From contig CALLKA010000107.1 of assembly GCA_938008665.1 (NCBI GenBank), positions 1 to 6,935 of the forward strand: DNA of 6,935 nt, given 5' to 3'. The DNA comes from an uncultured Bacteroidota bacterium. GTDB lineage: Bacteria > Bacteroidota > Bacteroidia > Chitinophagales > Chitinophagaceae. Numbering within the stretch: the stretch's first letter is position 1; each line of letters starts with the position of its first letter. The notes beneath the pieces were generated by a model. That model had not been told where the DNA came from. It ran no database searches and saw nothing but the letters and a program-made list of their open reading frames with translations. The position numbers were made by a program, and so were the translations under genes. Positions 1 through 5,456 of this stretch are shown here, one piece after another.

Positions 1-735
1 GAACGTTTGGAAAGAGAATTCAACCAGACGGTCATCACCACTGTTCCGAACGTAAGCTTCATTGCTTACAGCACAAAGGGAGACATCATCAGGGTAAACA
101 ACCCCAGTGAAATGCCAGACCCTACCCAAATGAACAATATTGATGAACCCTTCATCAAAGCGCAAATCATTACAAAGCCGGAATATATTGGTAATATCAT
201 GACACTTTGCCTTGGCAAACGCGGTATGTTGATCAACCAGAGCTACCTGACACAGACCCGTGTTGAATTGATTTTTGAAATGCCCCTTACAGAGATTGTA
301 TTTGATTTTTATGACAAGCTGAAAAGCCAGACAAGGGGATATGCATCATTTGATTATGTGCCGATTGAATACAGGGAAAGTGATATTGTGAAAATGGACA
401 TCCTCTTGAACGGTGAAAAAGTGGATGCCCTTAGTGCTTTAATTCACAGAGGCAAATCTGCAGAATTTGGTCGTAAGCTTTGTGAAAAATTAAAAGAGTT
501 ATTGACTAAACAACAATTCCAAATTGCCATTCAAGCAGCCATTGGTGCTAAAGTGGTCGCTAGGGAAAATATTAGTGCAATGCGTAAGGATGTTACTGCT
601 AAATGTTATGGTGGTGATATTAGCCGTAAACGTAAATTATTAGAGAAGCAAAAAGAAGGTAAAAAGAGAATGCGTCAAATAGGTAATGTGGAAATTCCGC
701 AGGAAGCATTTTTAGCGGTGCTTAAACTAGATTAA
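1..735 (+). CDS. lepA: Elongation factor 4 (LepA), C-terminal part, 5' end outside the window
   Basis: Ribosome-associated translational GTPase that acts on elongating ribosomes and is reported to promote back-translocation or assist initiation and ribosome assembly. Only the last 244 codons are present; the frame is already open at base 1 (reading E-R-L-E-R-E-F), so the GTPase domain lies to the left. The visible part covers the end of the domain III region, the EF-G-like C domain (about fragment residues 48-147, with the GKRGML and GYASFDY motifs) and the LepA-specific C-terminal domain, with its hallmark AKCYGGDISRKRKLLEKQK and a normal end at VPQEAFLAVLK-type sequence (here IPQEAFLAVLKLD). 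These are near-diagnostic of LepA and separate it from EF-G, BipA and TetM. The C-terminus is intact with no frameshift. It is followed by its own terminator and faces the minus-strand operon tail to tail, so it is functionally unrelated to it. Silent codon choice shifts along the fragment (see findings). Confidence 0.97.
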   Translation, partial: ERLEREFNQTVITTVPNVSFIAYSTKGDIIRVNNPSEMPDPTQMNNIDEPFIKAQIITKPEYIGNIMTLCLGKRGMLINQSYLTQTRVELIFEMPLTEIVFDFYDKLKSQTRGYASFDYVPIEYRESDIVKMDILLNGEKVDALSALIHRGKSAEFGRKLCEKLKELLTKQQFQIAIQAAIGAKVVARENISAMRKDVTAKCYGGDISRKRKLLEKQKEGKKRMRQIGNVEIPQEAFLAVLKLD

Positions 736-760
736 TCATTTACTGAAATCTATGATATTT

Positions 761-789
761 AAAGTCTGCATTTTTGTAGACTTTTTTTT
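761..789 (+). terminator. Intrinsic terminator after lepA, possibly working in both directions
   Basis: A 10-bp stem is formed by 761-770 (AAAGTCTGCA) and 775-784 (TGTAGACTTT), with one G-U pair and a TTTT loop. It is followed by a T-run at 785-789 and a further T-rich stretch. It begins 25 bases after the lepA stop, which fits rho-independent termination of lepA. The stop codon of the last minus-strand gene (788-790) lies in the T-tract, so the minus-strand transcript would enter the same hairpin just after translation ends. On that strand the hairpin is followed by only a weak T-tract, so termination there is less certain. Confidence 0.85.
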
Positions 790-1633
790 ATTTCTTTTTA
801 TATGAATTTTCTTCTTTGATTGACAATTCCCATTTATTATTAATCCAAGCAAAATATTTAAAGTTACCAGAGGGCACCAAGGTTTCTTGATTTTTTAAAT
901 CATTGTCTGTGCTGGCTAATTCGGAAATCATAATTCTGTTTTGTAACTTCTCGTATTTAATATTAGCGTTACTCCCTTTTTTAAAGTTATATATAAAACG
1001 ATCAATGGTTCCGACGGGGTAGGTTGGATCAGATGGGAATTTAAAAAAATCGCCACCTAAAATGGGCTCCTCATTTTCAAAACGAAGCACTTCAATTATT
1101 TTTTTAGATACACTAGTATTATTTTCATCAAATCCTAATAAGGTGTAAATGGTAGTTCCATTGTATTGCAATGGGATGATATCATAGTAAATTGCACCAA
1201 TCCATTTTTTTCTATCATACACACCCAGCGTATTATTTTGAACAAAATCAGAATTGTCAAAAAAAGGCAATAGTTTAAGTTGTCCCTCTTGCGTAGGTAA
1301 TTGCATGGCACCTCTTTGACGATAAGTGCCGTCGCCTAAGTTCACCTGCCAACTAAAAAATTTAAAACGTCCATCAGGGGAAATAATATGTTTAATCGCT
1401 GTTAATGAGTCAAAGTTGAACTTAAAGGAGTAGGGATTTTTTAAGGTTTGTACCAATGCCCTTGTAAAAATGCTATCAGCGTTTAATCGATTTCTTAGGA
1501 TGGTATCTTCCTGTATAAGGCTAGCCAGTTTTTGTAATTGTGTCCCGGTGGAATCGTAATTGAAAATGGTCTGCCCTTTAACATTGCTGTGTAATAAACT
1601 AAGTATTGCTCCAATTAAAATTAATTGTTTCAT
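788..1633 (-). CDS. Secreted protein of unknown function, Bacteroidota type
   Basis: I do not recognise a named family. The chosen ATG (1631-1633) gives 281 residues and starts directly with a signal peptide: Lys2, a hydrophobic run at residues 4-14, and a likely signal peptidase I site after Gly20, before Gln21. There is no lipobox cysteine, so a soluble periplasmic or secreted protein is expected. The mature part lacks membrane helices and is rich in aromatic residues and predicted beta strands. A short pattern occurs twice: PDGRFKFFSW at 86-95 and PSGNFKYFAW at 254-263. Another conserved-looking block is WIGAIYYDIIP at 144-154, followed by YTLLGFDENN. It is the last gene of the operon, 10 bases after the HAD phosphatase stop. 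An in-frame ATG at 1658-1660 would add nine residues and overlap that gene; the inner start gives the cleaner signal peptide. A surface or envelope role is inferred only from export and context. Confidence 0.8.
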   Translation of the reverse strand: MKQLILIGAILSLLHSNVKGQTIFNYDSTGTQLQKLASLIQEDTILRNRLNADSIFTRALVQTLKNPYSFKFNFDSLTAIKHIISPDGRFKFFSWQVNLGDGTYRQRGAMQLPTQEGQLKLLPFFDNSDFVQNNTLGVYDRKKWIGAIYYDIIPLQYNGTTIYTLLGFDENNTSVSKKIIEVLRFENEEPILGGDFFKFPSDPTYPVGTIDRFIYNFKKGSNANIKYEKLQNRIMISELASTDNDLKNQETLVPSGNFKYFAWINNKWELSIKEENSYKKK

Positions 1634-1643
1634 TATCTTAAAA

Positions 1644-2201
1644 TTATTTTGATAATGCATTTGCAAACTCAAGAAGGTTATTAAATCTAAAATCAATACT
1701 TGGGTCAGGGAAAGGAGTTTCGGGATGGGTTGTGGCTAAAAACACAGTATGTAAACCTGCATTACGACCAAAAGCCATATCACTAGGTCTGTTACCTACC
1801 ATGATTGAAGTGCTAAAATCAATCGAAGGAAACATTTCTTTGGCTTGTAAGGCCATTCCTGGTTGCGGTTTACGATTGATGGAGTCGTTTTCAATATCAG
1901 TACAATAAAATACATGATCAATGCTGCCACCGATGGTTTCTATGGTTCGCAACATATTCTCATGAATTTGAATCAAATCAGATTCGGTCATAATACCACG
2001 TCCAACACCTTTTTGATTGGTGGCAATAACAATGGTTTTGAATAAGTTCGCTAAAATGGGTAGGGCTTCAATACTTTCATTGTAAAACTCAAATTCATTC
2101 CAGGTTTTAATATAGTCATTGTCCTTTTCAACATTAATTACACCATCTCTATCTAAAAATAGTGTCCAATTGGGGTTGATATCTGATAAGTTAAATGACA
2201 A
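1644..2201 (-). CDS. HAD-IIIA phosphatase, GmhB-like (D,D-heptose 1,7-bisphosphate 7-phosphatase or related histidinol-phosphatase-type enzyme)
   Basis: Predicted cytoplasmic Mg-dependent phosphatase of 185 residues, the usual GmhB size. HAD motif I is LFLDRDGVIN at 14-23, with nucleophile Asp17 and acid/base Asp19. Motif II is the Thr of IATNQKGVGRG (Thr61), which is also the GmhB-type substrate loop. Motif III is RKPQPGM at 110-116 (Lys111), and motif IV is VGNRPSDM at 135-142 (Asp141 kept, the preceding acidic position now Asn137). Known GmhB proteins carry a CxH...CxC zinc loop between motifs II and III; here that region is the short YCTDIENDSINRKP, with only Cys100 left. The overall placement next to gmhA supports heptose 1,7-bisphosphate as substrate, but the loop loss leaves the exact sugar phosphate open. 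The start is a TTG (2199-2201): no in-frame ATG or GTG lies between the upstream stop and it, and the next Met, residue 71, is too late. It lies 27 bases after gmhA. Confidence 0.88.
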   Translation of the reverse strand: MSFNLSDINPNWTLFLDRDGVINVEKDNDYIKTWNEFEFYNESIEALPILANLFKTIVIATNQKGVGRGIMTESDLIQIHENMLRTIETIGGSIDHVFYCTDIENDSINRKPQPGMALQAKEMFPSIDFSTSIMVGNRPSDMAFGRNAGLHTVFLATTHPETPFPDPSIDFRFNNLLEFANALSK

Positions 2202-2228
2202 AATGTAATTGTTTATTTTATTCGGAAA

Positions 2229-2807
2229 TTATCCAAAAATATTACTTTCTACTAATTCGCATATAATATGTCCTACTAAAATATGGGACTCTTGAATTCG
2301 TGGGGTATCATTAGATGGAACATTAATTAAGTAGTCTGAAATTTCTTTCATCTTACCACCTTTATCTCCAGTAAATCCAATGGTAACGACTTGCTTGGTT
2401 TTAGCCATTTCAAATGCTTTAACAATATTTCCAGAATTCCCTGAAGTACTTATGCCCACTAATACATCCCCTGGTTTTGTTATCCCTTCTATTAATCTTG
2501 CATAAATGACTTCGTAGCTATAATCATTTGCCACAGCAGTTAAATAGGAAGTGTTACAATGCAATGCTTCAGAAGGCAATGCTTTTCTGTCTTTATAAAA
2601 ACGTCCAGAAAATTCAGCAGCCAAATGTTGTGCATCCGCTGCACTTCCTCCATTACCTGCAAAATAAACACTATTACCATTTTGAAAGGCGGAGGTGATC
2701 ACATTAACGACTGTATCAATTTGGGCAATTAAGTAAGCATCAACCATAAGGGCTTGTTTTACTTTAATTGATTCGTTAATAATGGATGAAATTTTTTGAT
2801 GATGCAT
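2229..2807 (-). CDS. gmhA: Phosphoheptose isomerase (sedoheptulose 7-phosphate isomerase)
   Basis: Converts D-sedoheptulose 7-phosphate into D-glycero-D-manno-heptose 7-phosphate, the first step of nucleotide-activated heptose synthesis for LPS cores, S-layer glycans or related surface polymers; cytoplasmic and tetrameric in characterised members. The protein is 192 residues, the same length as I recall for E. coli GmhA. It is one SIS domain: FAGNGGSAADAQHLAAEF at 49-66, the phosphate-binding GISTSGNSGN at 118-127, and TPRIQESHILVGHIICELVE at 168-187. The zinc ligands and catalytic residues known from GmhA structures sit at the expected numbers: His61, Glu65, Gln172 and His180. This separates it from the related DnaA-initiator-associating protein DiaA and from sugar-binding SIS regulators. 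The start is the ATG at 2805-2807, 29 bases after the GT4 stop. Directly downstream is the GmhB-like phosphatase, which would act two steps later in the same pathway; the kinase in between is not in the window. Confidence 0.95.
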   Translation of the reverse strand: MHHQKISSIINESIKVKQALMVDAYLIAQIDTVVNVITSAFQNGNSVYFAGNGGSAADAQHLAAEFSGRFYKDRKALPSEALHCNTSYLTAVANDYSYEVIYARLIEGITKPGDVLVGISTSGNSGNIVKAFEMAKTKQVVTIGFTGDKGGKMKEISDYLINVPSNDTPRIQESHILVGHIICELVESNIFG

Positions 2808-2836
2808 ATGTATGATTACTTTCTTTAAAATTTGTT

Positions 2837-3967
2837 TTATAACTGCTGGTACAAAGCTAAAAATTTTTCGGTCATTTGTGACCAGCTATACTTTTTCTTT
2901 TCTTCGATAATATTGGGAATAAAGTGATTTTCACCCATTTCGTATAAGGTTTCGATCCCTTTAGCTATAGCTTCTGTATTAGGCGTAACCACAATACCTG
3001 TTTTTAAGTTCGGTACCGTATCCGCTAATCCACCTACATTGGTGACCAACATTGGCTTTTCAAAATGATAAGCTAGGGGAGTGACGCCACTTTGGGTAGC
3101 ATTTTTGTAGGGTTGTATGATAAAATCAGCGCTACAAACATAATTTTTAACTTCCACATCCGGTATATAATTGGAATAAAATGAAATACGGTTTTGTAAT
3201 CCAAGCGCATTAATTAAATCATGGTAAGTACTCGCGTCCTCATAAAATTCGCCTACGATTATTAATTGAATACCTAAATTTTTAATCGTTTCATTTGCCA
3301 TTGCCTGAATTAATAAATCAAGGCCTTTGTATTTACGTATATAACCAAAAAATAAAATAATCTTATCTTGTTCTGGTAATCCCAATTGCGTCCTTGCTTC
3401 CATTTTTGTTATTGGATCACCGAAGTGATTAAAAATGGGATGCGGTGAAATAGAAACAGGTTTGTGTGAAAATGTTTTTATATCATTTTTAACTTTTTCA
3501 CTCATGGCGATAAATCCATCCACTGTTTTTACGAAGTATTTAGTTAATAAACGATCACCCATTCTTTTTTCATGTGGGATCATATTATCTATAATCGAAA
3601 TGACTTTGGTGTGTTTGTTTTTTTTAGCAATTTTTAATATCGTACCCAAGCAAGGGGCTAGAAATGGGATCCAAAATCGGACAATAATTAAGTCTGGTTT
3701 TTCACGATATAGTTTAAGTCCAATTTTGATCCAATTGAAAGGATTAATTGAATTTATACAAACGTCAATGTTTACATTAATTGGTTTTGGATCGGTCGTA
3801 TATTGACTTTTCCCTGGAAATAAAAAGGAAGGGTATTGTAAGGAGAAAGTATCAATGCGTGTTTGAATACCTTTTTCTGTAAACTGCGTAGCTAGTTTTT
3901 CATCAAAAGCAGAAAGGCCACCGCGTAAGGGCCAAGCTGGGCCAATTATGACCAATTTGTTTACCAT
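2837..3967 (-). CDS. Family 4 (GT-B) glycosyltransferase with altered donor-binding motif
   Basis: Cytoplasmic or membrane-associated GT-B enzyme of 376 residues that should transfer a sugar from a nucleotide donor to a growing surface glycan; donor and acceptor cannot be read from sequence. The N-terminal acceptor domain opens with VIIGPAWPLRGGLSAFDEKL (6-25), the glycine-rich loop typical of GT4. The C-terminal donor domain starts with ILFFGYIRKYKGLDLLIQAM (204-223), where Arg211 and Lys214 match the usual phosphate-contacting R-x-x-K pair. Further on, the segment ATQSGVTPLAYHFEKP (290-305) stands where family members carry the E-x7-E motif; both glutamates are replaced (Gln292, Tyr300), before the conserved TNVGGLADTVP (309-319). 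I recall this ATQSGVT variant in other Bacteroidota transferases, so it is probably a subfamily trait, not decay. The ATG (3965-3967) overlaps the stop of the upstream GT2 by seven bases, which suggests translational coupling. Confidence 0.9.
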   Translation of the reverse strand: MVNKLVIIGPAWPLRGGLSAFDEKLATQFTEKGIQTRIDTFSLQYPSFLFPGKSQYTTDPKPINVNIDVCINSINPFNWIKIGLKLYREKPDLIIVRFWIPFLAPCLGTILKIAKKNKHTKVISIIDNMIPHEKRMGDRLLTKYFVKTVDGFIAMSEKVKNDIKTFSHKPVSISPHPIFNHFGDPITKMEARTQLGLPEQDKIILFFGYIRKYKGLDLLIQAMANETIKNLGIQLIIVGEFYEDASTYHDLINALGLQNRISFYSNYIPDVEVKNYVCSADFIIQPYKNATQSGVTPLAYHFEKPMLVTNVGGLADTVPNLKTGIVVTPNTEAIAKGIETLYEMGENHFIPNIIEEKKKYSWSQMTEKFLALYQQL

Positions 3968-4902
3968 CCTTGTTTGTCTTCAATTAAATAGACGTTCCTT
4001 TCAGATGCATTTCGATTCACTAATTCTCCAATAAAACCAGCTAGAAACAATTGCATACCAACCATCATGGAAGTTAATGCAATATAAAAACTAGGCTTAT
4101 TGGTTACTGTATAATTAGGATCTAGAAATTTTCCAGTTACAATGAATCCAAAAGCTATAAATCCAATCATGAAAAATAAAGAGCCAATAAGCCCAAAAAA
4201 TTGCATAGGTTTTTTGCCGAATTTGGATAAAAATTGAATCGTCATTAGATCCAAAAAGCCATTGACAAAACGTTCCCACCCAAATTTAGTAGTTCCATAT
4301 TTACGTGCTTGATGTACTACCACCTTTTCGCCGATCTTTTTAAATCCTGCCCATTTGGCTAAAATAGGAATGTACCTGTGCATCTCACCAAAAACCTCGA
4401 TGCTTTTAACCACTTTTAATTGATATGCTTTAATGCCACAGTTAAAATCGTGAAGTTGAATGCCAGAGCTTTTACGTGCAACTGCATTATATATTTTGGA
4501 AGGAATGTTTTTAGTAAAAGTGTTGTCATATCTTCTTTTTTTCCAACCACTCACCAAATGGTAGCCTTGTTTGGAAATCATTTCAACAAATTCTGGAATT
4601 TCTTCAGGTGAGTCTTGTAAATCAGCATCCATTGTAATTACAATTTCACCTTGTGCAGCTTTGAAACCTTCATTTAATGCTGCTGACTTGCCATAATTTC
4701 TTTGGAATTTGATTCCTTTTAAACCAGGATAGTCATTTCGTAGGTTGGATATTGTTCCCCAACTATTATCATCACTACCATCATCAATCATAATCACTTC
4801 ATAACTGAAATTATTAGATTGCATTACACGATGAATCCATGCCATTAATTCAGGCAATGAATCTGCTTCGTTAAAAAGTGGTATGACAACGCTTATTTGC
4901 AT
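3961..4902 (-). CDS. Membrane-anchored family 2 glycosyltransferase, polyprenyl-phosphate sugar transferase type (DPM1/GtrB/ArnC-like)
   Basis: Inner-membrane GT-A enzyme of 313 residues. By family resemblance it loads a sugar from a nucleotide donor onto undecaprenyl phosphate, giving a lipid-linked sugar for use outside the cytoplasmic membrane; the sugar is unknown. The catalytic domain spans residues 1-230: VVIPLFNE (5-12), IDDGSDD (39-45) for nucleotide binding, FQRNYGKSAALNEGF (66-80), the metal-binding DADLQD (92-97), the acceptor-side HRYIP (175-179), and RKYGTTKFG (200-208), matching the R-x-G-x-S/T-K element of DPM synthases. Two strongly hydrophobic segments follow, at about 235-257 and 272-295, as in the GtrB/ArnC group. 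The start ATG follows the DUF4199 stop by eight bases with an AT-rich leader and no Shine-Dalgarno. The end overlaps the GT4 start. An ordinary processive GT2 is unlikely because of the C-terminal hairpin of helices and the HRYIP block. Confidence 0.92.
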   Translation of the reverse strand: MQISVVIPLFNEADSLPELMAWIHRVMQSNNFSYEVIMIDDGSDDNSWGTISNLRNDYPGLKGIKFQRNYGKSAALNEGFKAAQGEIVITMDADLQDSPEEIPEFVEMISKQGYHLVSGWKKRRYDNTFTKNIPSKIYNAVARKSSGIQLHDFNCGIKAYQLKVVKSIEVFGEMHRYIPILAKWAGFKKIGEKVVVHQARKYGTTKFGWERFVNGFLDLMTIQFLSKFGKKPMQFFGLIGSLFFMIGFIAFGFIVTGKFLDPNYTVTNKPSFYIALTSMMVGMQLFLAGFIGELVNRNASERNVYLIEDKQGW

Positions 4903-4910
4903 AAATAATT

Positions 4911-5432
4911 TTAAGCAGTAGGTTCCGCAAATGGATCCACTGGATTTTTCTTAGCAATACCAGCACCAATTAATGAAGCGATCACACCCATAAATGCAGT
5001 TCCAATGATAGCGCCGCCAATGGCGAATGGTAATAAAAATTTCTTAGTCATGCCAAGCCCTTGCTCAATCATTTCATCCGTCATTTGTGGATTTTCAGCC
5101 ATTTTCTTTCTAGCTATATCTAGTATTTTATCAGGCATCTCAGGAAACAATACTTTTAAAGAAAGTACAACATATAAAACCGTAATAACGATGATTACTG
5201 ATGTTGTTTTAAAACCATGTGCAAAAATATTGCCAAATGTTACGTTGTTGTTATTTTCATTTGCATACATGATGCAACTATATATTAAACCGCCAATAGT
5301 AATTGCATAATTGATGTAGTTGATCCAACTTACTTCATATAAGTTAAATACGGTTACAATGATGCTGATTAAAATTCCAAATGCACTTAAAATAGCGCCT
5401 TTGACAATATGAGAAGTTACTTTATTTTCCAT
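4911..5432 (-). CDS. DUF4199 family integral membrane protein
   Basis: Function unknown. The protein is 173 residues with four predicted membrane segments, at roughly 9-30, 37-56, 76-96 and 132-158. The small cytoplasmic-looking link ANENNNNVTFGNIFAHGFKT (57-76) and the Met/Glu-rich loop between segments 3 and 4 (about 97-131, containing PEMPDKILDIARKK) fit the DUF4199 pattern, a family I know mainly from Bacteroidota. The C-terminal tail is short and ends with KKNPVDPF. It lies 24 bases after the dihydroorotase homologue and 8 bases before the GT2, so it is co-transcribed and probably co-translated with the GT2. A role assisting the membrane-bound transferase is an inference from placement only. 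No catalytic motif, signal peptide with a cleavage site, or metal-binding cluster is visible. The upstream leader is almost pure A/T with runs of A, typical of Bacteroidota starts. Confidence 0.85.
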   Translation of the reverse strand: MENKVTSHIVKGAILSAFGILISIIVTVFNLYEVSWINYINYAITIGGLIYSCIMYANENNNNVTFGNIFAHGFKTTSVIIVITVLYVVLSLKVLFPEMPDKILDIARKKMAENPQMTDEMIEQGLGMTKKFLLPFAIGGAIIGTAFMGVIASLIGAGIAKKNPVDPFAEPTA

Positions 5433-5456
5433 GTTTTTTATTTGTTTGTTGTTTTA

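Noticed and set aside
7..9. TTG at 7-9 as the start of a short plus-strand gene
   Set aside because: The frame is open to base 1 and the residues before it (E-R) continue the LepA match, so this is the interior of a longer gene cut by the window edge.
1634..1696. Longer N-terminus for the secreted protein, starting within the HAD gene
   Set aside because: It would bury the signal peptide behind about 21 extra residues and overlap the HAD gene by more than 50 bases; the ATG at 1631-1633 starts directly with a standard signal peptide.
3435..3806. Plus-strand open frame of about 120 codons opposite the GT4 gene
   Set aside because: It is antisense to a well-supported gene, has no recognisable domain, and its hydrophobic translation is what the complement of GT coding sequence would give. 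Similar shorter frames opposite the GT2, DUF4199, HAD and dihydroorotase genes were dropped for the same reason.
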